Assembly (NCBI GenBank): GCA_963556495.2
Contig: OY747715.1
Coordinates: forward strand, 710,001-774,000
DNA length: 64,000 nt
Source: Valencia hispanica
Taxonomy: Eukaryota > Chordata > Actinopteri > Cyprinodontiformes > Valenciidae
Direction of reading: 5' to 3'
A model generated the notes under the pieces. That model saw nothing but the letters and a program-made list of their open reading frames with translations, searched no databases and was not told where the DNA came from. Both the position numbers and the translations under genes were made by a program. Position 1 is the stretch's first letter, and every line of letters begins with the position of its first letter. Below are positions 35,946 through 47,224 of this stretch, piece after piece.

Positions 35946-36287
35946 ATTCCTGCTTCACTCTGTTTAAACACGGCAAGGTCAAAGGTCATGACCCTGAGAC
36001 GACCCAGGAATACTCACACCTCTGATGCTGAGATGCTCATTACCTTAAAGCAGGTTTACCCACAATGCACCTGTGATGCAGTGTGAATTTTAACTCCATG
36101 GCAACAGGAAGCAGAGAGGAAGAGGAGGAAGAGGAAGAGGACGGGTCGGCTTGTGCAGACGAGTGGAGAACCGCAAAGGTTCTGATCCAGAGTTCAGTTC
36201 CCTCAGAACCTCCAGAATGGTTCTACTGAGGAAGGTTCTGCTTGGTGAGATGATCGGGTCTGGTTCTGGACAGAGGAGAGATGCTGG

Positions 36288-36645
36288 ACCATGATGAACA
36301 GAACCAGGATGGACAGAACAAGGATGAACAGAACCAGGATGAACAGAACCAGGATGGACAGAACCGTGATGAACAGAACCGTGATGGACAGAACCATGAT
36401 GGACAGAACCATGATGGACAGAACCAGGATGGACGGAACCAAGATGGACAGAACCAGGATGGACAGAACCAGGATGAACAGAACAAGGATGGACAGAACC
36501 AAGATGGACAGAACCAGGATGGACAGAACCATGATGGACAGAACCAGGATGGACAGAACCAAGATGAACAGAACCAGGATGAACAGAACCAGGATGGACA
36601 GAACCAAGATGAACAGAACCAGGATGAACAGAACCAGGAACCACG
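36288..36645. repeat. 15-bp minisatellite, CAGAACCAGGATGGA
   Basis: About 24 units of 15 bp with GGATGGACAG/GGATGAACAG variants. As 15 is a multiple of three, all three plus frames and three minus frames stay open over the array (NQDGQ, RTRMD and similar). The 180-codon plus frame has no domain and is not supported as a gene. Confidence 0.97.
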
Positions 36646-36823
36646 TCTGAACCTTGACACCAGCTCAGAACCTTTAACAGGACAAATGACAGAACAGAAT
36701 CAGAACCTCCTGGGTGGAAATGTTCAGCTGTCCAGCACAGTGGAGGCAGCATCATGCTGCGGGGCACAGTTCCCAGATTTCAGGTTTCAATTCAATCTTC
36801 ACTTTCCAGGTTTTCACGCCTGA

Positions 36824-36912
36824 TGACATCAGAGGGAGATGATGACATCAGAGAGAGATGATGACATCAGAGGGAGATGATGACATCAGAGGGAGATGAT
36901 GACATCAGAGGA
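36824..36912. repeat. 19-bp tandem repeat, about 4.5 units
   Basis: TGATGACATCAGAGGGAGA repeats head to tail with one GAGAGA variant. Each unit contains TGACATCA, close to the cAMP-response/AP-1 type site TGACGTCA. Confidence 0.95.
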
Positions 36913-37202
36913 AGAGGCTTCCAGTGGGCCATGAAGGGGACGGTGTCATGATGAGGACAGGGGATGAACCCAGAGCTGGTTAACTATTGACTGTGTTTAT
37001 GAGAGGAAGCTCAGAACCTAAACACACAGAAACTCCCCCGACCCGGTTCGTCTGCAGAGAGGGAACCAGAACCAGAACCAGAACCAGGGAACCAGGCAGA
37101 GGGAGGATTTATCACAGAGAGGATACTGAGTCCAACCAGAAATCCTCAGAACCCGGTCTGGACCCATGAAACCGGGCCCAAACATTTAATAATAATAATA
37201 TT

Positions 37203-37223
37203 TAGAAGAAGAAGAAGAAGAAG

Positions 37224-37254
<31 letters not shown>
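37203..37254. repeat. (GAA)n microsatellite
   Basis: About 16 perfect GAA units. An uninterrupted GAA/TTC run of this kind can form triplex DNA. Confidence 0.98.
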
Positions 37255-37456
37255 GTTGGAGTGAACTTGGAGAGAGAATCAGGAATCTGCAGTGTTGAAA
37301 CATCCGTCATTATCAGCAGGACGAAGGTTAATGAGGTGGAAAGGTGAAGTGGGCGGAGCCAGACTGAGCTGCAGGTAAAGCAGCTCTGCAGATCAGATCA
37401 GCAGAAACACAGAGCCTTCTTCTGGTCCTCATGAAGCTGGTCCATCGGTACCAACG

Positions 37457-37458
<2 letters not shown>

Positions 37459-37537
<79 letters not shown>

Positions 37538-37538
37538 A
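37459..37538. repeat. (ATC)n microsatellite
   Basis: About 26 perfect ATC units; on the minus strand it reads as a poly-Met run, an artefact. Confidence 0.98.
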
Positions 37539-37576
37539 ATACCCTGGTCCTTAAGGCGCTGCATGTTTAGGGCCCA

Positions 37577-37630
37577 GCATGTTTTAGATCAGTGTTTTCA
37601 ACCCTGAGGAGACACTGATCTAAAACATGC
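37577..37630. repeat. Perfect 19-bp inverted repeat with 16-nt loop
   Basis: The arms are GCATGTTTTAGATCAGTGT (37577-37595) and its exact complement (37612-37630). The surrounding words (GGTCTGGAGGACCAGTGT, AAAACATGCAG) resemble a non-coding repeat common in fish, so this is probably part of a mobile-element remnant rather than a small-RNA gene. Confidence 0.75.
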
Positions 37631-37689
37631 AGGGTCTGGAGGACCAGTGTGGGGTGACACTAATCCAAAACATGCAGATCTAGTTGATC

Positions 37690-38540
37690 CAAAAATCCCT
37701 CCATGGTAAATATGAGTCAGAATGTTACAGTACCTGCGCCTGGCCTGGATGTGTCGCTGTGGAGCAGCTGCTGAAATTCACCACAAACAGAGAGGGAGGG
37801 GTGGAGCTTAGAGATGCTGAGGGTTAGGGGAGGAGCTATGACGTCATCACTGTTTAACTGTTGTCTGTTGATCATTGGTTACCTGTAGCCAGCAGGCTGG
37901 GAGGGGTACTGTTGGTACCAACCGGGACATTCTGGGATGGAGCTCACTAAGGTTGGCCAATGGAACCGATATGAGTCAACCCATCGGACCCTCTCATTGG
38001 TCGGTTCCGGTCGGGTACGACCAGCCAGAACTGGAACCTAACTAGTCTGGTATCAAACCCTCAAGGCGGTCAACACCAGGCCGGTATGTGACCTCTGGAT
38101 GACCCCAGATGGGTCCCATGTCAGCCCAGTACCGGTCCATGTGGGCCTAACATGTTGGTTCTGGAAACACTTCAGCTTCAGTCCAGAACCGTCGTCATAA
38201 GGAACCAGCTTTAGTTTATCTATAGAGCTGATTTCAGTTTTAATAAAGCATTCTCTGGGTCGGGTTCAGACCAGAACATCTCTGGTTCTGCTCCGTGCAG
38301 GAGAAGCTGCGGAGACATTGGACCAGACCAGAACCAGTGTCTGCTGAGGCACCGTTGCGGCTTCCAGCTCTTATTTGCTCTTTGCTTTATGGCCTCTGGT
38401 CGCTCATGTTCCTCCCGCCGGGAACAACAGAACCGGGTCACAGAGATGAGACAGAACCCAGAACATGAAAGGTTCTGCCAGGTTGGGGCTGACCGAAGAA
38501 CCACATCTGTTTAAATTCATTCAACCTGAAATTATTTCCT
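37690..38540. other. No gene recognised
   Basis: GC-moderate DNA dense in GGTTC/GAACC words. A 94-codon minus frame (38220-38504) has no domain. Confidence 0.4.
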
Positions 38541-39340
38541 TCATTAGGGTGGTTGAAAAATGTAATGTTTATCTGTGGCTTTAAGTATTAAAATCATTGA
38601 TATTTTATTCAATTATTTTGTTAACAAATTAATGAGATTTTCAAAATCAATTATAGTGATATTTACTAAATGTCATTAAATTCTTATTTTATTAAATTAA
38701 TAAAAAATAAATTAAATCTTGACAAAAATATTTTTTAGAAAACAGGTTTTAGAAAACAACATTTTAATCAAAACATAAAAATTAACTTTATTATCTACGT
38801 TTAAAATTTTTTATTTACATAACATTAATAAAGAAAATAAAAAAAACTATCCTTTCAATAATTTAGTTAATAAATTCATTCTAAATTAAAGTGGAATTAT
38901 TTTATTTTGTTTGTTTTGAGTTGTTATATATTTAACAACTGTCACATTTTTTATTGGTATTAAATTTGGATTATTCTTTTCTGATGAAAATAATAATATA
39001 TTATTTATTATTATTATTATTGTTATTGTTGTTGTTGTTGTTGTTGCTGCTGCTGCTGTTTAATAAAAACCTCACCTTCCAAGTTTAAAGATTCTTTTTT
39101 TTAAATTACAGTATAGAAAACTGTCCATATACCAAAACGCATATTTTTTCAATGAATAATAAATATAAAATAAAAAAATTCTTAATTTATATTAACATAA
39201 ATAATAAAGGATAATTTACAATTAAGATAAAATACATTTTATATTTAATAAAACATTAATGTGTGTGTCATGTTAAAGCATGAACTCATTTGAACATTTT
39301 CTCAGACTAAAACATAAAGTAAAATAATAGTAATATTTTT
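38541..39340. other. AT-rich block with short (ATT/GTT)n
   Basis: About 800 bp of strongly AT-rich sequence, including TTATTATT then TTGTTGTTG then CTGCTGCTG near 39003-39058. No coding content was seen. Confidence 0.7.
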
Positions 39341-39736
39341 TATGAAAAGCGTCGAACAGACTGGAGTGATAATCCTGCCGGTCCGGATGATCTGGAAGCT
39401 GCTTCGGTAACATCTGAGCTGATTACGGCGTGTCTGATGATCCTGATGAGGCTGCAGCCGTTTACCGTCCCAGGAGACGTCGATGGACCAGTACTGGTGG
39501 AGGACCAGTCAGGAACTGGGAACTCTGGTCTAGAACTCATCCAGCTGCTGGTTGGACCTCAGGAACCGGACGGTTTTCCAGCTGTTTTCCGGTGAATACC
39601 AGTAGTCCCGTCAGGTCTGGGCTAATCAGGCCTTTACTGCCGTTCCAGCAGAGCTCCTTTACAGCTCCTGTGTTTATCCTCTGTCTCTGCGGCCAATAGG
39701 GCCCAATTGGACCCAGTTAGGATATAATAAATGAGA

Positions 39737-39761
39737 GTTTATGGGAAAATGACCCATAAAC
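39737..39761. promoter_or_regulatory. Palindromic TTTATGG (caudal/Hox-type) site pair
   Basis: GTTTATGGG and its exact complement CCCATAAAC are separated by 7 bp (AAAATGA). TTTATGG/CCATAAA matches the known binding preference of caudal and posterior Hox proteins. A further TTTATGG (about 39829) and ATTATTGTTTATG follow within 100 bp. It lies about 6.7 kb downstream of the cdx stop codon. Function is inferred only. Confidence 0.35.
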
Positions 39762-39884
39762 CGGCGGCTGTATAAGTCTGGATGAGTCTCGCTGCTGAGG
39801 GGTGCACTTATTTACTCTCTAATTATTGTTTATGGAGCTGAAGCTATAAACATCTGGATGCAGCTGCTGGAAGGCTGAACCTGG

Positions 39885-40360
39885 ATGTTTCTGCAGCGGC
39901 CCGGCGGCGCTGACCCAGATCGGGCTGCTCTGCCGGCAGCCATTTTGTTTGGAGGAGCTGAAACGTGTCCTAAAATGGCTGCCGCCCTGCTGGTTGTCAC
40001 CAGCTTCCTGAACCTTCCCCACACACCCACCTGGACCCAGCCGCAGCAGAACCAGGAAGAACCTCTCAGAGTCGGGCTGCAGTTGAACACGGAGCAGCGG
40101 CGGCGCCGTCCTCCACTTCCTGCTCGGCCTCGCCGCCGCTGCCATCTGAACGTTTGACCTGAGATAAGAGGCGAGGATGTTGTTCCTCATTAACGGCTCA
40201 CAGAGAGCAGCAGACCCTGCTGGTGCTGCTCGCTGAATAAAGCTGAAGGAGAACCAACACCACTGGCTCCCATGACCAAGTTTACCCAGTTTAACACCAG
40301 AACTGGGTTTTCCAACCAGAACTGGAGCCAGAACCAGTACTGACCTGGTTCTGGTCATTT
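39885..40360. other. GC-rich patch, no gene supported
   Basis: Open frames on both strands (179 codons minus, 90 codons plus) reflect GC-rich composition around CGGCGGCGC. No domain, splice partner or conserved motif was recognised. Confidence 0.4.
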
Positions 40361-40704
40361 TTCCAGAGCAATGTTCGTCACCAGTGCTACTCCACTAATG
40401 TGTCCCAATGCCACCAGTTCAAAGTTCTAACACTTCTGGAGACAACATGAAGGTCCAGTAGCTCTGCTTACAGTTAGACTGACTCTGGTTTACCACCCAG
40501 CTGGAGATCTGGAGATCATCCAGAGGAACACATCAGTTCTCTTCAGAACCTCTCATCTGGACACTCGGTTTCTTCTTTGGACCAGAACACACAGCCTCCA
40601 CCAAATATCTAGAGAAGTGATCCATCTGGTCCATGGTCCATCCCAGAAGCCTCTGAGCCCAGAGGAGCTGACTACTCATCTGAGGTGAACATCTTCTAAA
40701 TGTT

Positions 40705-42290
40705 ACTCCAGACCTTTAGACCCGCTGACCTCCAGACCTCTAGACCTCTAGACCTCCAGACCTCATTTCCTCTAGACTTCCAGACCTCTAGACCTCTAGA
40801 CCTCATTTCCTCTAGACCTCCAGACCTCTAGACCTCTAGACCTCCAGACCTCATTTCCTCTAGACCTCTACGCCTCCAGACCTCTAAGCCTCCAAACCTC
40901 TAGACCTCCAGACCTCTAGACCTCCAGACCTCCAGACCTCTAGGCCTCTGGACCTATAGAATTCCTGACCTCTGGACCTCTAGACCTCCAGACCTCTAGA
41001 CCTCTACGCCTCCAGACCTCTAAGCCTCCAAACCTCTAGACCTCCAGACCTCTAGACCTCCAGACCTCCAGACCTCTAGGCCTCTGGACCTCTAGACCTC
41101 CAGACCTCTAGGCCTCCAAACCTCCAGACTTCCGGACCTCTAGACCTCCTGACCTCTAGATCTCCAGACCTCTAGACCTCTAGACCTCCAGACCACTAGA
41201 CCTCCAGACCTCTAGGCCTCCAGACCTCCAGACCTCCAGACCTCCAGACCTCCTGACCTCTAGATCTCCAGACCTCTAGACCTCTACACTTCCTGACCAC
41301 TAGACCTCCAGACCTCTAGGCCTCCAAACCTCCAGACCTCCTGACCTCTAGATCTCCAGACCTCTAGACCTCTACACTTCCTGACCACTAGACCTCCAGA
41401 CCTCTAGGCCTCCAAACCTCCAGACTTCCGGACCTCTAGACCTCCTGACCTCCTGACCTCTAGATCTCCAGACCTGCACACCTCCAGACCTCCAGACCTC
41501 TAGACCTCCAGACCTCTAGACCTCCAGACCTCAAGACCTCCAGACCTCTAGCCCTCCTGACCTCATTTCCTCTAGACCTCCAGACCTCCAGACCTCTAGC
41601 TACTCCTGACCTCATTTCCTCTAGACCTCTAGACCTCCAGACCTCATTTCCTCTAGACCTCCAGACCTCCAGACCTCTAGACCTCTAGACCTCATTTCCT
41701 CTAGACCTCCAGACCTCTAGACCTCCAGACCTCATTTCCTCCAGACCTCCAGACCTCTAGCCCTCCTGACCTCATTTCCTCTAGACCTCCAGACCTCCAG
41801 ACCTCATTTCCTCTAGACCTCTAGACCTCCAGACCTCATTTCCTCTAGACCTCCAGACCTCCAGACCTCTAGCCCTCCTGACCTCATTTTCTCTAGACCT
41901 CCAGACCTCATTTCCTCTAGACCTCCAGACCTCCAGACCTCCAGACCTCTAGACCTCTAGACCTCCTGACCTCATTTCCTTTAGACCTCCAGACCTCCAG
42001 ACCTCTAGCCCTCCTGACCTCATTTTCTCTAGACCTCCAGACCTCTAGCCCTCCTGACCTCATTTCCTCTAGACCTCCAGACCTCCAGACCTCTAGCCCT
42101 CCTGACCTCATTTCCTCTAGACCTCTAGACCTCCAGACCTCATTTCCTCTAGACCTCCAGACCTCCAGACCTCCAGACCTCTAGACCTCTAGACCTCATT
42201 TCCTCTAGACCTCCAAACCTCATTTCCTCCAGACCTCCTGACCTCTAGACCTCCAGACCTTTTTCCCCTAAACCTGTAGACCTCCTAAGG
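40705..42290. repeat. 8-bp minisatellite GACCTCTA/GACCTCCA with CATTTCCT spacers
   Basis: About 1.6 kb of GACCTCTA and GACCTCCA units. In its second half it is punctuated by CTCATTTCCTCTAGACCTCC, giving higher-order units of about 40-110 bp. TCTAGA palindromes recur throughout. A short antisense frame (EVWRSGGLE-type) is a by-product. Confidence 0.97.
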
Positions 42291-43430
42291 TCTCCACAGT
42301 TCCAGGTCTCCATCTCCACAGGTCCAGGTCTTACAGTTGGATCCTCTTCCAAATCTTCCCGCCTCCCCCTCCAACATAACTGCATCTCCGTGGTGAAACC
42401 ATGTTTACTCCGTCCATCCCATAATAAACTTTATGGCCCTGAGGAGGCCAAAGGCTCTCATTACCTTCTGTTTGCCTAAAAATGAGACGAGAGCATCTGG
42501 TGCTACAAACATCATGGAGACGCTCTCCTGCTCTTTCCTTTCTGGGCTCCAGACGTAGAGCTGAACCATCCGAACGGTTCCATCTGTTGATGTTCTGGAT
42601 CCAGCAGCACATTTTCTCCTCCTTTATAAAATAAGATGTTAAACCTACAGCTCAGCTTTGGTTCCATCCATTAATAATAGAACCATCAGTAAAACTCCTA
42701 CGTGGTTCCTGTAAACGTGGAAGTTAATGTTTTCTCTCCTGGTGAAGTGGGTCAGAGAACATGTTTGGGTCTCTCAGGGCGCTGCTCCATAGTTCATGAG
42801 GAGAGATCCTAAAGTTCCTCTTTCTTAAAGCATTTCTGATAAACTGGCTGATCCTCCCCCATGACGCTGTGGTCCGAGAACAGACAGAACCGGGCCTTTT
42901 ATCAGCAAAGTAGCCAGAACCGACCCAGACAGGAGACTCTGGGCTGGGACCCTGATTCTGAAACCTGACGGGTCCTTCAAAGTTTTGGGTTTCCATGTGA
43001 GATGAAGGATGTGATGAAACTCTGAATTGGACCTGAGAACCTTCTCTGGACCTCTTAGAGGTTCTGGATAACCATCTGGTCCATCAGAGCAGACTCACTT
43101 CTCCTCTGTAAACTTTATTAAACTTTTTCATGATTATTGTCTCCGTTAATATTTGTCCTGAAAGCTGAAGAACGTTCTGATCTTCTTCGGCGGGACAACA
43201 GCAGGTAGATCCGAGGAATTATTTTCTCCAGATTAATATTTACCGTGTTGATCCTCACTGACCTGTTGCAGCGACGACGTGGAGCTCCTGATCTAAGATG
43301 TTTGGACCTGGATGTTCTAACAAGAACCCGGCCCAGATTCTCCACCCTGACTGGTTGAACTTTATTCAGAGATTTTCAACATTTCTTCAGGGAATTTCTG
43401 TTTCCGTTACAATGACTCATCACATTTTCA
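42291..43430. other. No gene recognised
   Basis: Several minus-strand frames of 75-93 codons without domains or splice continuity. The nearest gene is cdx, whose 3' end lies about 3 kb further on. Confidence 0.4.
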
Positions 43431-43434
43431 CATT

Positions 43435-43625
43435 CAGGACAAACGAATGAGGCTCACTGATTGGAGCGTGGAGAGGGGGCGTGGCTTCATCTTGCAACGT
43501 GACAGCATGTATATCTCATGACGCCAAGCTGCAGGTGTCACAGGCGTTAATGAGTTATATGAAACGATAAGAGCTCAGGTGGAGGTGTCATTCATAACCA
43601 TAAACAGCTGCTGAATATTTATTTC
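43435..43625. promoter_or_regulatory. Candidate regulatory element downstream of cdx
   Basis: Within 190 bp lie an inverted CCAAT (GATTGG, 43459-43464), a GC/KLF-type box GGGGGCGTGGC (43475-43485), GATAAG (43566-43571), CAGGTG, CCATAAAC (43598-43605) and CAGCTG (43605-43610). The mix of GATA, KLF and caudal-type sites is reminiscent of gut enhancers. Conservation was not tested. Confidence 0.3.
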
Positions 43626-45655
43626 TCTCTTTTTTTTAAAACAACACTTTTTCCAACGTTTATTTTATTTCAATGTTTTTTTGAGTCACATAAATATTTT
43701 TGCATTATTTCAGATATGAAGTTAGAAATGATACATTAGAATCAATAATCCAGTAAATGATTTAACTCTATACTGACTGTAAATGTTTGTAATGCACCTT
43801 TAAATGTCAGATCTACCTGATTTCTGCCTGAAGACATTAAATAAAACGTTTTATGTGTAGAATGAATAAAATTTTCTCCAATAACTCTAAGATATCAGGT
43901 TCTAATATTCAGAACCACTGATGAGACCTTTCTGACTTCCTGTTTCTGCTGCCTGGTTCTGATTGGAGGAGCTTATCATCAGCAGCTCAGGTGGAGCTGG
44001 GAGTGTCTCCAGCCTTTAAACCAGTAAAGCCAAGCTACTGATAAACTGGTCCTGTCGGCACGGTAACACAGTCAAGGCTGAGAAAATACCTCCTGACTGC
44101 AGATAATCACCTTCGTTTCACAATCAGATTATGTTTTATTGACTCTTAAACGTATTTCCTCAGTCCAACAGAACCTAGATCAACCAATCATCTGAGGAGT
44201 TCCTCTGGGCTGAGTTCGTGGGTCTTTTTTATTAGGTTTGTAACATTTTAACTTTTAATACCAGAAGTTTAACACAGCAATGTTTGGGATAAAATGTAGA
44301 AATATAAAGATAGAAGCTGCAGATAACCGTTACCATGTTGAACAAAGGTCTCAAGTTCAAGATGGCTCTCTGCCGGTCTCTGTGGCTGGTACACACACAC
44401 ACTGTAGATAGTGTGTATCAGTATTAAGATAGGGCTGTTGTTGGAGGCAAAGTGGGCCCTGGAGGACAAAGGTCCCACTGTGGACACATGAACACACAGC
44501 GGAGCAGATAGCAGGATCCTGCCTCTGTTTACCCAGAGCTCCTCTTTGCCCTTTGGACACCACACCTCAACTGATGCATCGGTTAGCAAACATGTTTCTA
44601 TGTTTGAGTAAAACTCAAGAAGAGGTCATTAAAAGCTGAGGAATAATCTCTGTAGATGGAGGTCCGTTGTGAGTCGTTTCACAGGTCCCCAGAGTTTCAC
44701 CTCCGTCCTGGTCATGAGTCCAGCTGCTTTCATCCATCTTGGTTCAATCAAGGATTTATCTTCTCATTTTTTGTTTTGTTGGCGTTAACATCGTCTTTGC
44801 TCGACCTTCAGGCCGGATCAAAGCATCAAATATGGATCCACCATTAAATTCAGGAGAGTGGATAAAAATACCAACAGTCACTTTTACAATAAAGCTTTTA
44901 CTTTTATTAAAAATTACATTTGAAATATACACATGATGACTCCTCCTAAATCACAACATTTACAGGAGATTAAAGCAACGTGGAGCAGAACAAGAAAAAC
45001 AACTGGCTCATTTCCTGGGAGTAAAATTATTATTTCCACCACCTGAAGTAAGCAATCGTAATATGGTTGACATGAGATTAGACTGTTGATGTGACCCGAT
45101 AAACTAAAGTTTTCTGATCTAGAATCTCCTTTTCTATATGTTAATTTTCCTTATTTATTAAATATTCAGGGTGTTTTAATGATTTATATCTGTGGAAATC
45201 TTAATTATTTTACTGGAAAAAGGCCATAAACCGTTTTTAGGATGTCAGATATTATGTTGATGCAGAGTACATCGACAGTCGTCTTATTAGGGGGTGCTGA
45301 GCAAATAAATATTTATTTAATATTCATTACTGGTTTGAGCTTAAAATAAAAAATAAAAATCTATTTCCAACCATGTCCCTGTGTTTTGGTCTCTAAATTA
45401 ACTTGATGGAAGAAGAAAATAGAGAAATGAAGGTTGGAGCAGGAAGGATAATCTGGATGTATTTATGATTGTTTACATTCAGATGATAGAAGTTTAGGCC
45501 TTTTATGATTTTTCCAGACACCAAAGTTGTCCTCAGCATCAAAACTATTGTCCAGAAATAATTCTACCTGCTTCCAGCTTCAACGTATCATAATTGATAA
45601 TAAGCATCTCTGAGACGTACTTTGGTTGGAAGCGGCTGGTAAATGTGGTGATAAA
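43626..45655. other. No gene recognised
   Basis: AT-rich non-coding DNA. Short frames at 44269-44589 (-) and 44656-44936 (+) have no domains. No tandem repeat was identified. Confidence 0.4.
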
Positions 45656-45664
45656 TATAAAAAT

Positions 45665-45838
45665 TAAATTCAGTTTATTTATATAGCGCCGATTCACAAC
45701 AGCTGTTTTATCTCAAGGCTCTTAACAAGAAGTCATTTCAATACATTTATACAAACATTCCAATCAGTTAAAAAGTTTCCTATTTAAGGAATCCCAGCAG
45801 ATTGCGTCAGTCATTGGCGTGAGGTTGGGCCCCGTTTA
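45665..45838 (-). mobile_element. L2-type LINE 3' end
   Basis: Nearly the same 3' terminal fragment as at 35.75 kb (ATAGCGCCGATTCACAACAG through GGTTGGGCCCCGTT). It is about 170 bp long and 5'-truncated. Confidence 0.88.
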
Positions 45839-46510
45839 TGCTTTGGTTATGATCATTACATTGAATCCAATTGATTAACTGTTAACTAACGCATTAATTA
45901 TGATACAAACATTTAAAAACCTTTAATTTCCATTTTATAATTTCTTGTCAAATAGAGAAAAAAAAAACCCGTTTAGAGCTTTGAAGTCCAGAAGAGACGG
46001 TAAAATGGTTGTGATGGTTCCTAGAACTTTCTCTGTACCAGGAACGCCTGGTTCTGACCCGACGTTTCACCATCAGCCGTTGAAGCGTCTGTGAGTAGAA
46101 ACAGGTAAGGACGGGTCAACAGGTCCAGGTCCAGGTCTAGAGGTGACAGCAGTCTTTGGTGATTGGTTGTAGGTTACATGTTCAGTGAATAACCTGTAGA
46201 TAGTCCAGGTACAGCAGGTCTGCCTGGACCACAGAAGGAGGAGGAGCTAAAGTAAAGCTCAGCCAATGAAAACCTGAGCAGTCCATGACGCATGATCAAA
46301 CCTGGAGTTGTTTGATCCAGGGTCAAAGGTGATGGAGCCAGCAGAGAGACTGAGTTTGGGATCAATCAGGGTTCTTCCAACGGTTTGGGACCAAACAGGC
46401 AGAACCTTTCCCAACCAGAACCCTGGAGACGTTCTGGAGCTGATGGAAGGCCGAGAGGTCGAGGAGCTGAAGAGTTTCAGCTCGTTAGTCCAAGCCCCCC
46501 ACCCCCCGCC

Positions 46511-47089
46511 TCAGTACTCCTCCTTGATGTTTAGAGTCAAAGAAGATGGAGAAACCATCCCATTGCTGCCACTGCTGCTTGTAACCATGGCAACGCTGCT
46601 GCTGCTGCTCCCGTGGACTCCGCCCCCTCCGGCGCCAGCGCTGCCGGTGGGAGGTGTGGGTGTGGGTGTGGTTGTGGAGGAGGCCGGCTGCTGGAGCTTC
46701 TTCTTGTTGATCTTTCTCTCCTTCGCTCGTCGGTTCTGGAACCAGATCTTCACCTGGAAACAGAACTTTGATGGATCAGAACCGGGAAGGTTGGCCTGGT
46801 GACAAACTTAGTCCGGAATGTCAACAAGATCTCCGGGAAAAACTTTTGACTTTATTTATTTTTTTTTTTTAATGACCATCATTTCTCGTGAAAGAAAGTT
46901 CTGAGAGTTCTTCATGAATGACCAACAGAACAGAGCGTACCTGTCTCTCTGATAGGCTGAGCGCCGTGGCTAGCTCCGCCTTCCTTCGGATGGTGATGTA
47001 CTTGCTGTAGTGGAACTCCTTCTCCAGCTCCAGCCGCTGGTGGTCGGTGTACACCACCCGATACTTGTCTTTTGTCCGAGTCTTCCCGT
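46511..47089 (-). CDS. Caudal-type homeobox gene, last two exons (partial)
   Basis: Exons on the minus strand are 46941-47089 and 46511-46753. The acceptor is TTTCAG and the donor ACAG|GTAC; the second acceptor is TTCCAG. They encode [39 protein letters not shown] and, after the splice, [19 protein letters not shown]. This is the caudal homeodomain with its diagnostic upstream [12 protein letters not shown] and the classic Q|V splice site. The tail is Thr/Pro-rich, then Gly/Ser-rich, and ends [10 protein letters not shown]. Cdx proteins are nuclear factors that drive posterior Hox expression and gut identity. The acidic C-terminus fits fish cdx1/cdx4; linkage with taf9 and cystm1 favours cdx1 but does not settle it. 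Exon 1 (normally starting MYVSYLLDKD) is not seen up to position 64000. Confidence 0.92.
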
Positions 47090-47224
47090 CTGAAACACAG
47101 AGAAACATGAAAGGTTCTGCTCATTTCTCCGGATCCAGATGAACCGGTAAAAAGTTTTTTACAAGACCGGCTGGTGGTCACATGACTAATTGGTCCTTTC
47201 ACACCTTTAACAATCTGGGTCATA

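Noticed and set aside
36281..36823. 180-codon NQDGQ-type repeat protein
   Set aside because: A 15-bp minisatellite without stop codons; all six frames are open over it.
37328..37564. Poly-Met minus-strand frame
   Set aside because: Antisense of the (ATC)n microsatellite.
39819..40358. 179-codon minus-strand frame
   Set aside because: GC-rich patch with overlapping open frames on both strands and no recognisable domain.
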